Assembly (NCBI RefSeq): GCF_040712315.1
Contig: NC_134013.1
Coordinates: forward strand, 18,883,001 to 18,947,000
Reading direction: 5' to 3'
Origin: Castanea sativa
Lineage: Eukaryota > Streptophyta > Magnoliopsida > Fagales > Fagaceae
DNA length: 64,000 nt
The notes under the pieces were generated by a model that was given only the letters and a program-made list of their open reading frames with translations, was not told the origin of the DNA and made no database searches. The number at the start of each line of letters is the position of its first letter. The first letter of the stretch is position 1. The position numbers were made by a program, and so were the translations under genes. Below, in pieces: positions 24,019-34,400 of the stretch.

Positions 24019-24382
24019 TTGAGAAAGTGAAAATTTGATAAAATATTATTATTATTATTATTTTTTTTTTACAATTGTGCTACATTGCAATTCTAAAGGT
24101 GCCTTTAGAATTTCACTATAGCAGTATTGCAAAAAAATTTGCAATACTTGCTTTTTACAAGCCTAGCTGTGGGGGATTTTGGGGCCTTTATTGCTAAACT
24201 CATCTTACATTTGACATATCACGCCCAGCTGTGGATGCTCTAAGTGACAGGTTATTATTGGTTGTTATTAGTGTGTTAAAAAAGTAATCTCAGTGCTGAA
24301 TTTAAATTTGAACCAATAGCAACTAACCACCTGTGATTTGTTATGAAAATATTGTAAAAATGTTGTGGACGTAGCACTTCTC
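23062..24382. mobile_element. Fold-back MITE split by a 1.1-kb insertion
   Basis: The left arm (aataatatgtccacaaattt to ataaattataa, ending about 23110) and the rest (gtgacaggttattattggtt from about 24244, to the right arm attgtaaaaatgttgtggac) reassemble into one element. It aligns with the intact fold-back MITE at 40252-40431. The arms are inverted repeats of gtccacaacatttttacaat type. A separate element occupies about 23111-24243. Confidence 0.55.
23111..24243. mobile_element. Nonautonomous element inserted in a MITE, with Pro-rich open frame and (GA)n
   Basis: Left edge region (acctctagcatctccaattt) and right edge region (cagctgtggatgctctaa) carry partly inverted sequence (agcatc/gatgct). 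The middle is C-rich on the plus strand, giving a 144-residue Pro/Thr/Ser-rich open frame at 23364-23798. That frame has the composition of a low-complexity repeat and is not supported as a gene. A (GA)n microsatellite lies at about 23983-24014 and (ATT)n near 24046-24060. Superfamily unknown. Confidence 0.45.
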
Positions 24383-24778
24383 TTAAAATATCCCTGATTC
24401 AAAACAATTCTTTGTAGAGTAATAAGTGAATCTTACTTGAGGATGAAATCTCTTGTGTCAAATTATTGGTCTCTTGTTTTTTACCTTTTTTTTTTTCGTG
24501 TAGCTTTTCTTGTTTTCTATGAATTTTATTTCATGGAAAAAAAGAAAAAAAACACTACCAACAAATTAATAGGTGTAAGAGTGTTGGGTCATGGACATTG
24601 GTCCAATCTTCCTGTGAGTGTTTTTGGACTGAATCTACCAATAATTGTAAGAAAAATGAAAAATATCAATGAGTTTGAGATATCTTTTAACTTGTGTCCA
24701 AGATAATTGGATTTTCATTAATGTATGTTATTGTCAATAATAGAATTATTTACTTTTAGTATATATGTATATATTGTG

Positions 24779-25536
24779 TGTGGGGGGGGGGGGGGGGGGG
24801 GGACGAGAATCCGGAATAATAAAAATAGGCCAGCAAGGTTATTTTCGAGGAGCTAAAATTCATAAAATGATCTGGGGTGGGAATCCCACAACTTAGAAAG
24901 AGACTAGAGTAGCTTGACTGGTGAGGACTCCGAAGACATACTTCAGACCTCAGAAGGACAAGCACTAGTTGTATGAGGAGGCACATAATTGAGCCATCAA
25001 AAAGAAAGAAAATCGACTTAGCACGAAGTGCGAGAAGGATGAAGAAAGAAGGGTATAGAAGTCATCTCCTCCGCATTAAATACAAAACAACCACTTCTTT
25101 GACCGCATTAATGAGGAAGTGACCATGAACAGTGATGGCACAGCTAAGAATTCAGTGTAAATCTTACAAGTATGTTCTGGATATGACATAAATCTTAGGA
25201 GAGCGATTTTAACCCTCTAGGTGTAGGATCAGGATGCATTGAGGTTGAATATAGAAGGTTGAATATATAAGGCAAGGAAAAACATCTAGAAGAGGGAGGA
25301 AAAAGAGAAGAAAAAGAGAGTGATCACTTATCTTTGTAACACCTTCCTCGGAACAGATCCGAGGACCAACACTTGTAATTTTCCAGCATTTGTTTTTGAA
25401 TGAACACCAATGAGGAATGCATCATTTCTTTCTTAATCTCACGACCTAAGCCTTCTTAATTCTAGTATTGGGTATTCAAACATAGACTTGACTTCCCATC
25501 TCTAAATAAATTAATTGTGCTCGCAAGTAGTAAACA
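24779..25536 (-). mobile_element. LTR-like interspersed repeat (minus orientation) with a poly-G tract
   Basis: Second copy of the repeat at 21372-22033. The left edge is tgtg followed by a 21-G run (24782-24802), then acgagaatccgg. The right edge is gtagtaaaca, so the reverse complement starts TGTTTACTAC and ends in CCC...CACA. Shared blocks include cgcattaatgaggaagtgac and gaagggtatagaagtcatct. The adjoining 5-mers do not match, so this is not proven to be a complete LTR. Confidence 0.6.
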
Positions 25537-25541
25537 AGTTT

Positions 25542-26082
25542 CCGAATTAGAAGTTTTGTTCTTTCATTTTTTACCCACCACATATATTATTACTAAATTC
25601 CAATCTCTCCTCTTGTTGAAAGAAAACATAGATTAATAAAACTCACATTTTTTTTAGGCTTATGCCTTTTTACTAAACCCAAATTTCCTAATAATGGTTG
25701 ATTTTGATTTCATATTTTATAAATGAGACGTAATTGGAATTTATAATAATTGTTCCAAGATAATTGCACTCTATCATTATACCAAGATATTAATTGATTT
25801 TTAATATATGCCAAAATTCAAACCAAGCCTTTTATTTTACTACAAGTAAATTTACCAATTAAACTACTTATATAACTCGTGAAAATCATGTTATATTATA
25901 TATGTGAGACGAAGTAGGAGCAGCTACATTCATTATCATTTGGGATTTGGATCTTGTGCCAAGCAATTACTATATTGGTGTGGGATGTAAAACTTAGAAG
26001 GTGAAAAAGGAAAAAAAAAAAAACTAATTTTTTTTATATGACTGCTAATATTAAAACTGATATATATATTTTTTACTTTTGA
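25542..26082. other. AT-rich intergenic DNA
   Basis: No gene or delimitable element recognised. It separates the LTR-like repeat from the LINE fragment. Confidence 0.4.
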
Positions 26083-26093
26083 TTTCAACCATT

Positions 26094-26918
26094 TTTTTTT
26101 TTTTTTGGTTAGAAGGATGGATATATTAACACAGCAAAAAAATTATACACTGGCCATAGAGGCCAAAGTATTGGCAACATGCCTAAAATAGTACAGTCCG
26201 TTTTGATATGAATCTAACAATACATTCAGATCAACAGAGGGGGGAAGATCAAACACTACAAAATTTTCCCTCATTGCACAACCCCTTTTGGCCAAAAAAT
26301 TAGCGCATTGATTTGCCTCTCTAAAAACATACCTCATCTGGACCTGCACCAACTTGCCTATGAGGGACTTGCAATCATTCAGTAGAGGGGTGTAAGCACG
26401 GTTTGGACAGTCAGCACCATTAAGTAACTCCACAATCACCTTGGCATCAAGTTCCACCTCTAGCTGGTTTATGCCCATTTGAATAGCTAACATTAAACCA
26501 TCCCGCAATGCCCACCACTCTGCCATCACACTAGTAGTATATCCAATTGATCGAGAGTAACCCTTCACCCATCCATGACAATCTTTGATCACTCCCCCAC
26601 CACCCACCTTACCAGGATTTCCAATAGAGGCACCATCCGTATTTAGTTTATGCCATCCCACTATTGGCTTATTCCATTTGATAGGGATAGAAAGTTTGGA
26701 AGAGACTTGGTTGATCTTGCTCACACAAAAATGAAATTCCCTAGCTTGACTAAGGCAGAGTTTGTCAAGCATTGGATTTGGGACATTATTATGAAACACC
26801 ACAATGTTCCTATTTCTCCATAGACTCCATACTGCATATAAAAATACCGTGCACCAAGGAATATGTGTGTTGTGCTTAACATTACTCAAGCTATTAATTT
26901 TAAGCCATTTTACAAAAT
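26094..26918 (-). mobile_element. 5'-truncated LINE (non-LTR retrotransposon) with 11-bp TSD
   Basis: The 3' end, read on the minus strand, finishes in a poly-A tail seen as a T run at about 26092-26105. The element retains only the last ~825 bp, including an open RNase H region. The flanking duplication tttcaaccatt occurs at 26083-26093 and 26919-26929. The endonuclease and most of the reverse transcriptase are gone, as is usual for incomplete target-primed reverse transcription. Confidence 0.8.
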
Positions 26919-26928
26919 TTTCAACCAT
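26143..26928 (-). pseudogene. LINE-encoded RNase H-like domain, truncated ORF2 remnant
   Basis: An uninterrupted 261-residue frame. Residues about 1-60 (FLYAVWSLWRNRNIVVF) are the linker typical after the zinc-binding region of plant LINE polyproteins. From about residue 85 it reads WHKLNTDGASIGNPGKVGGG, MAEWWALRDGLMLA, LEVELDAKVIVELL and FREANQCANFLAKRG, the RNase H fold of RVT_3 type. The first three acidic catalytic residues are visible (the D of NTDGA, E of MAEWW, D of ELDAK). The fourth position, usually Asp in ADxLA, is Asn (CANFLA). The apparent start codon lies in the target-site duplication, so the ATG is accidental and the frame is a fragment. Such frames are often annotated as RNase H domain proteins. 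Confidence 0.75.
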
Positions 26929-27124
26929 TGATATTATATAGAATCATTATCCATTTATAACTTTCTCTTACTCTACATGGATCCCACAATTGTGTGGGAC
27001 CCACCCAAGCCTTCTCTCGTTATTATTATTATTTTTTGAGCAATGATATAGTCACAAACAATTTTACAAAATTTTTAAAAATCATTAATATGGCAAATTC
27101 TTACTAATTTTTATCTAAACCTAC

Positions 27125-27909
27125 TGTAAGTGTACAATTTGTACCCGAACCAAACTGCATGATGGGTTCAGACCCAAAAAGCCTTATACAATCAAATTTG
27201 TAGAGCTTGAGCTTGAAACCTAGGTTTTATGGATATTGGATAACAAATATGGTGGGCTAGATTGCCATTATCTACACAACAAATGGATAAAACAACAGAA
27301 ACTCTCCTCGGACGTAAGCCGATGATAACTTGTATTGTCTTTCCCTCTCCAAACAATGAATTAAAATTGAAGATGATGTGTACAGTGCTTTCTTTCTTTA
27401 TTTTATTTTTTCCTCCCCTTTTTAGAATGCCTATCTTTTCCCTTTATATCATCCTTCTTCTTCCCTCCATCTTCCAAGTATGGATCAAATCAATGATCCA
27501 GATACTTGTCCCATCCACCGCCCTCTAGAAGTCTTCAAACAATAGCTGTAAGGCTGATCTATACTGTTCAGATGTCATTTCCCCATTAATGTGGCCAAAT
27601 GGGTAGGTGCAGAGTCTTTAATGCGGTGGTAGCAGCTTTTTCCATGATATTTCTCATGCGTTCTTCCTTTTTATAACTGTGTGGAACATATCTTTACCCA
27701 ACAAACCTTCCAGCATTCTCTTCCAAACATCATGACACATCGTTCGATCTTCACTTGACTTGGCCGAGTAGATGCCCCTCCTCGTACAACCCCATCAATC
27801 CTTCCAACAAGAGCTTGCTTGTGGACCTCAAGGCTTTGCTCAGACGAATTGATACCTCTAAATCAAGTCCAAGGCCCAAAAGCGTATTTTGATCATTCTG
27901 CCCCCCACA
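27125..27909 (+). mobile_element. Solo LTR (785 bp) with 5-bp TSD, inserted in a repeat unit
   Basis: Begins TGTAAGTGTACAATTTGTAC and ends CCCCCCACA, flanked by perfect cctac duplications (27120-27124 and 27910-27914). It is related throughout to the solo LTR at 12783-13486 (ctcctcggacgtaagccgat versus ctcctcgaacgtgggccgag; ccccattaatgtggcc versus ccccattaatgcggcc). Removing it with one TSD restores a sequence like that of the neighbouring 355-bp units (atctaaacctaccattgata versus atctaagccaccactgatat), independent support for the insertion. Confidence 0.9.
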
Positions 27910-28504
27910 CCTACCATTGATATAACATTTTTATTTACTAATAATTACCCATCATATCAGTAGTTTGTAAAATAATTTGAAGTTTTAGTATTTTTCTTTT
28001 TTTTAGGTGACATTATTTCAGTAATTAATTATTACTGGTTCTCATCTAAGCCACCACTGATATCACATTTTCACTTACTAGCCACTCACTACATTAATGG
28101 TTTGCAAAATAATTTGTAAATCTAGCATTAGTAAAAAAGTAATATCAAATTATTAATAGTAGGCTTATACCAGAATTAGTAAGAACTATCTATTGATTCA
28201 ATAAAATTTAAAAAAATATTATAAAATAGTTAGTGAATATATCATTGATATTTTCCTTAAACTATATGTATACTCATGATTGACATCATTTACTAATAAT
28301 TACCCATCATATCAGTAGTTTGTAAAATAATTTGAAGTTTTAGTATTTTTCTTCTTTTTAGGTGACATTATTTCAGTAATTAATTATTACTGGTTCTCAT
28401 CTAAGCCACCATTGATATCACATTTTCACTTACTAGCCACTCACTACATTAATGGTTTGTAAAATAATTTGTAAATCTAGCATTAGTAAAAAAGTAATAT
28501 CAAA

Positions 28505-28877
28505 TCTATATCTATATATTACTAAAAGCCGAAGCGTAGCGTTTAGTGCTGCTACGTTTACGTTGAGCCACGTCAGTGTTCACGTCATTATCTTTTTTCT
28601 TTCCATTTTTTTATAATTATTTAAAATATTTTTTTATTTCATATTTACATTTCTCCAACCTTTCTCTCTCCCTTACCTTTTCATCTCTCCACTACTTCTC
28701 CAACCTTTTTCCTTCCCTCACATTCTCATCTCCCCACTACCCTCTATATTAATATCATTCTTCATCTTTCCCTTCATCTTCTTCTATTTTTGTCTCTTCT
28801 TATTCACACATTTTTACTATAAATTTGTCACTATCTCTTTCATTCTATGCATAGTTTTCCCTTACAAAAAAAAAGGT

Positions 28878-28921
<44 letters not shown>

Positions 28922-30541
28922 CCAATTTTTGGATGGATTTTTTTTTTCTTGCATCTTTGCTTTAGGTTGATAATTTTTTATATTCTTTAATTTACTTTAG
29001 GTTAATGCGATTCAGTTTTAAAAAAAAAAAAAATTTTATTGTTGTTTTTTTTTTTTCTCTCTTTGATTGTTAAATGTTATCCTATATTGCGTTATAAACG
29101 ATTAAATATAAAAATATAATATTGCGTTTGATGGTGCTGCGCTTGTGTTGAGCCATGTCAGCATCCACGTCATTATCTTTTTTCTTTCCATTTTTTTATA
29201 ATTATTTTTAATATATTTTTATTTCATATTTACACTTCTCCAACCTTTCTCCCTCCTTTACTTTTTCTTCTCCTCACTACTTCTCCAACCTTTTTCCTTC
29301 CCTCACATTTTCATCCCCCCACTACCCTTTACATTAATATCATTCTTCATCTTTCCCTTCATCTTTCTCTATTTTTGTTTATTCTTATTCACACCCTCTT
29401 ACTATAAATTTGTCACTATCTCTTTCATTTTATGTATAGTTTTCCCTTACAAAAAAAGGTTCTCTCTCTCTCTCAGACACACATACAATTTTTGGGTGGA
29501 TTTTTATTTTTTATTTTTCTTGCATCTTCACTTTAGGTTGATAATTTTTTATATTCTTTGATCTACTTTAGGTTAATGCGATTCAGTTTTTTTTTATAAT
29601 TGTTGTGTGTTTTTTTTTTCTTTCTCTCTTTGATTGTTAAATGTTATCCTATATTGTGTTATAAGGGATTAAATATAAAAATATAATATTATTCTACTAC
29701 ATAACATGATTTGGATAATTTATTTGGTAGTTATTGTAATTTGATAGCATAATTTTTATAGTGCTCAATTTAGATGTTAAACTTTGAGACTTTAATCATT
29801 TTTGTTTATTTTTTTAATCCTTTGTGGTGGACAAAGTACTCTTAATAATTGTATTAGAAGTACTCTATAATGCCATTTATTTAGAGAAAAGCAAAGGTTG
29901 GCTAAACAAAAATTATTGGATGAGAGACAAATTTAATCTTTCGCAAATTTACTTTAATTAATAATATTATTATTATTTTATAACAATGCATATATAGAAA
30001 TTTAATTCTTAGATTTTGCTAATAATTTTTTATTTGATAATATATTTTGGGTGGATGAAATTACAATTTCTGCAAAGAAAATAACCTTAGTAGATTATAA
30101 ATAACAAATTTTTTTCCTAATTGGTCCAATTAATCATAGTTAAGATTTATTAATTTTTTTAGTTACTTTTTTTAGTGTTTTGGATTGCAAGTAGAAAAAA
30201 TAAATTTGAGAAAGTTTGTTTAAAACTAAAAGAATAATTTTCAAATTTTTAATTATTCACAAAATGTTATAAATAACTTTTATTAAAAAATAAATATTTT
30301 CGTTAACTTGCCTTTTGAATTTATGAGAAAAATTGTATTTTTTTCATTTTAGTATGACAAAAATTATTAAATTTATGATTTATGATTATTACTATATTAC
30401 ATTTATGATTATTCTTATAATAAATAAAAATATAATTACAAAATAAATCACTCTTTATTAAATTAGTTTAAATTGTATAAAAATAATTAATAAAACCACC
30501 ATAAAATAATTATTATGCTCATCACGCAAGTTCGTAGCTAG
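28505..30541 (+). mobile_element. Nonautonomous Helitron-like element, 2037 bp
   Basis: Starts 5'-TCTATATCTATATATTACTA and ends TTCGTAGCTAG-3' (a CTRR end). It sits exactly between A (28504) and T (30542) with no target-site duplication: the three hallmarks of Helitrons. The uninterrupted sister repeat reads caaattattaatag at about 28146-28159, which is exactly what is left when the element is removed. There is no Rep/helicase frame, so it would depend on an autonomous partner. Only a weak stem (acg...cgt) precedes the 3' end, which is poorer than the usual Helitron hairpin. Confidence 0.8.
28539..29690. repeat. Internal ~585-bp tandem duplication within the Helitron
   Basis: 28539-29123 and 29124-29690 are diverged direct copies: both contain cacgtcattatcttttttct, ctaccctctatattaatatc-like sequence, a TC-repeat after acaaaaaaaaggttc, and end with gattgttaaatgttatccta. 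The first copy has a longer (TC)n(AC)n tract at about 28879-28920. Confidence 0.8.
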
Positions 30542-30702
30542 TTATTAATAGTAGGCTTATACCAGAATTAGTAAGAACCAATGAACTATCTATTGATACA
30601 ATAATAATTTCTAAAAATATTATAAAATAATTAGTGAATATATCATTGATATTTTTCCTTAAACTAGACGTATACTCATGACTGACATCATTTTTAACTC
30701 AC

Positions 30703-30937
30703 ACTCCCACCACTCTAAATTAGGAAAAAGTTACGGTAAAAATGGTGCCTAGATTATTGAACTTTTATACCGTATGGTAGGTCAAACCTGCTCTAGAGAA
30801 TCTTCTGCTGGGTGCAACCCTAGGACTCCCACCACTCTAAATTAGGAAAAAGTTGCGGTAAAAAACTAAAAATGGTGCCCAGATTATTTTACTTTTAAAC
30901 CGTGTGGTGGGTCAAACCAGAGTGTAACCTTAGAACT
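30703..30937. repeat. 122-bp tandem duplication upstream of the folate transporter gene
   Basis: actcccaccactctaaatta starts at 30703 and again at 30825. Both copies continue with aggaaaaagtt(a/g)cggtaaaa, atggtgcc(t/c)agattatt and gg(t)gggtcaaacc. The second copy has a short insertion and ends near 30937. Confidence 0.8.
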
Positions 30938-31419
30938 ACCACAATTTTTTAATATCTGTCATCTGCCTTGAAATGGTTCTTTTCCCTATCTGATATCAAA
31001 CTTTGGAAGGAATTGGAGTGTCAAACTAGTTCTATCCTCTTTACAAGAATTACTTGTTTCCAAAGTCAAAGGTGGTCTAAGCAGAAACCATACTCCATTT
31101 AGCCCAATTGATAAGTTCTCAGTTCTGACACTTTTCCTGAGGGATTTCCATCAGCTTGAAAATACCCAGTTCAGGAAAAACAACTCAGATCAGAGTTTCT
31201 ATTTTACTTTCAATCTTTCCTGACTAGTTATAGGATACCCAAGTAAGAAAATACCATTTTGTGAACTGGGATGGTGTTGTTTTTCAAAAATATCTAGTGC
31301 AGAAAACATAACAGAGACTCCAGGAATCCCAACTTTTCCTGAGGATATTCCAAAAAGTTTGATATTTACAGATCAGGGGTGTTGTTGTCTTGTTGTGTAC
31401 ACTTGTATCAGCAGGAGTT
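30938..31419 (+). other. Putative promoter and 5'UTR of the folate transporter gene
   Basis: Non-repetitive, moderately AT-rich sequence directly ahead of the start codon. No convincing TATA box or upstream frame was identified. A noncoding first exon cannot be excluded. Confidence 0.4.
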
Positions 31420-34400
31420 ATGATGAAGGAAGAAAATCTTGAAGAAGCCTCTGGTGATACTGTGGAGGAACATGAGTCCGAAAGGGGATTTTGTGGTTGT
31501 TGCTGCATTCCGATCCATTGGTTTAAAATGCTTGCCACTGAAATGCATTGGAGTTTTGTACTTGGGGTGGTGGTTGTTTATGGAATAAGTCAAGGATTGG
31601 GTGGAGCTCTTGGTCGTGTAGGCACAGAGTATTACATGAAGGATGTTCAGAAGGTGCAGCCTTCTGAAGCTCAAGTTTATGGAGGAATTACTTCCATTCC
31701 CTGGCTTGTCAAGCCTATCTGGGGCCTTCTTACAGATGTTCTCCCAATTTTTGGGTATCGAAGACGGCCTTATTTCATTTTTGCTGGTAACTGACACATC
31801 ATTCAACTTTCTCTTACCCCTAAAGTCAATATTGATTATGCAATTTAGCTTAATGGGATAATTTTTAGCTTCCAAATAAACATTCATTTATATACTATAA
31901 TTAATTCTTCTAATGATTCTGAAATTGTCCAATAAAGCTATGAAGGTAGATAATCTGCATTGATTAGTTTTTCAAGTAGTGTCTTTTTTTTTCGCATGTG
32001 GGTGGTGGTGTTGTTAGGACTTAGGTTTTTGAGTTCCTTATCATATTTTATGTGGAAGCATTCACTGGATTTTATGCGAAACAGGTAAGAGATAAAGTGA
32101 GGATGGTGTGAGCAGAGTTACTTACCTAAGCAAGATTAGTTAGTAATGAAAGATCAAATTATTTTATATTTAGATGTAATGGGGTCTGATGTGTGAATGC
32201 TCCAAGAAGATGGACTTTTAATTGTAAATGTGAGACACAGAAAGTGGGTAGATACTGGGTAGGAAGTATTTTTTGGGTAGGGGCTGATGGTAGGAGTGAA
32301 TTTCATGATTCTGGAACTGAAGTAAAGTAAGGAGAACATTCTGTCTAGTGAGGGATTAAGGTAAATGCTTTGCAACACCACAAAGAAATGTTACTGTACT
32401 TAATTTAGTAGTACATGAAGATTATATATGTTTTTGCACTCATCATATTGTAATATAAGATGGGCCAGCTTGTAACAATTGATGGATTTTATGATTAATT
32501 GCAGACAGGGTATTTCCAAATTTAGTTGGCAATACTTGATAAGAAGTTCAAGAGAAATATTTCCTTTCAAAACAATGGATAGCTTGAATGGAACACATTC
32601 TTTCTAATAAATAATATAGACAATGGATTAACCAAGTAGAATTTTGTGTTATTTTAAATGCAGTTTTTAATAGGTAAAATGATCTATTTAAGAAAAAAGG
32701 AAGCAGTTTGAATACACAATATGTGCACCAAACTACACCTGAAGGATTACAAACTTAAGTTCAAAGAATCTATAAAACGTTAGGATGCTTGACACCTTAA
32801 AACGTTTTGCTATTATGCTCATGCCAAATTGCCCCCAAAACACACAACAAAACCGGTATTATTCTGTGTCTTCATAGTTATCCTTGAAGAGATGGTCTTT
32901 TACTTCTGCCTTTTTGGGGATACATGCACATGCATACCTTACACGTATATTCTCACTCATCTTGGGGTCCTTGCATTAATCACAAGGGTTCATAATCATG
33001 ACACTATCCCCAGAAACTCCTATGTTATGAACTTGACACTTGTGTTGCATATTAAATTGCATCTGTTAGATTGCATTGTCCTTATAATTTAGCATTCAGG
33101 GCTTAACATCTTAGGACATATTTGGGGAATCTGACATGTACCACATCTTTAGGCAAAGAAAGGTTAAAGGTATAGATTGTAAGAATGCTTTCCCTTGTCA
33201 TATGCAACTGCATACAATATTAAACATATCTACAGTTTGATGTTGCTCCCTATTCACTAATGTGTTGTAGGTGTTTGTCATCAACATGTTCTCTATTATG
33301 TACAAATTGGAGGGTACTACAACTTCTAGAAATCTTAACATAGCTTACAAAATTATCTCAAAAAAAAAAAAAAAACATAGCTTACAAAAATGAGAGAGGG
33401 CCCTAAGGCAAGAGAAGAGAGAGCAACTAAGGTTAATTAAGAAAAACAGAGAGAAGAAATAGATATTGGTCCAATTTGTCTCAATAGAACAGATAGATTT
33501 AAATTACTCGTGAATCAGACTTATGCATTTGGGTTACTTGAGAATCTGACTTATTTTGCGATTAGAACCATAGTCTACACTTTGAGGCTTGTCATATTGA
33601 CTGGAAAATGAATAGAGGTTTCAATTATGACAAAATTGACCTTATTTTTTGCCTAATAGATGTCAAAATTCCATAGTGTTACGATGCAGAAGGAACTTAT
33701 TTCAGAGGGTTTAAGCATCCTTTAAATCACACACCACAGAAAGTACAGAGCATCCAATACCTATTCTGGTGATTAATCTTTGTTTAGTATATGAGGAAAA
33801 TCTCTTTTGCATGGATCTCTACCTATCGTTTAGGTGGTCCAATTAGCCTGAGCAACTAGTGTTGAAATTTCCGCTTTCCCTATGTGGAAATTGTAGTGAC
33901 AACAACATCTATATTGTGGAATGTACAATATAGTTACTTCACATTATTAAAATATAAAGAGAAACCTAAAATGGGGAGAGCAGAAAACTAAAATTTGAAA
34001 ATTTTGCAGTTCAATTAAGTTTTGCACTTGCTTCAAATGGGAGATGACCACATAATCAGGAGTAATGGAATCTCAGACCTGGTTTGTCTTTAAGTTATTA
34101 ATCCAAAATTTTGTCCTTTATTTAGCTAGTAACCTTATAGGCCGAACCTTGGTGCGATGGCAAGTGCCTTCCACCAATAGTACTTTTTAATGAGAGTAAG
34201 GTTGCCTACCATAACCTCTCACAGACCTCACAAAAGTGGGAGCTTTGTACACTAGGTATACTTATTTCTTTTCTTTTTTTGGTTAGTAACCTTGAACACA
34301 AAGGATTGACACAGTTGTCTCATTAAATATTTTCTCTCATGTTCATTCAGGTTTTCTTGGTGTGATCTCCATGCTCTTGTTATCATTGAATGAAAAGCTT

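Larger units (their letters stand above)
27933..30690. repeat. 355-bp direct tandem duplication, second unit split by a Helitron
   Basis: Unit A is 27933-28287. Unit B starts at 28288 and matches unit A with a constant 355-base offset up to 28504, is interrupted by 2037 bp, and resumes at 30542 (ttattaatagtaggcttata) to about 30690. The two units differ by only a few substitutions and a short insertion (accaatg... at about 30577). A related third segment flanks the solo LTR just upstream. Confidence 0.85.

Noticed and set aside
21372..25536. Possibility that the two LTR-like repeats at 21.4-22.0 and 24.8-25.5 kb are the paired LTRs of one element
   Set aside because: They are in the same orientation but too diverged from each other, no gag-pol sequence lies between them, and the intervening DNA is made of unrelated hAT and MITE insertions.
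28879..28920. (TC)n(AC)n tract as a regulatory element
   Set aside because: It is a microsatellite internal to the Helitron, with a shorter version in the second internal copy; no gene lies near it.
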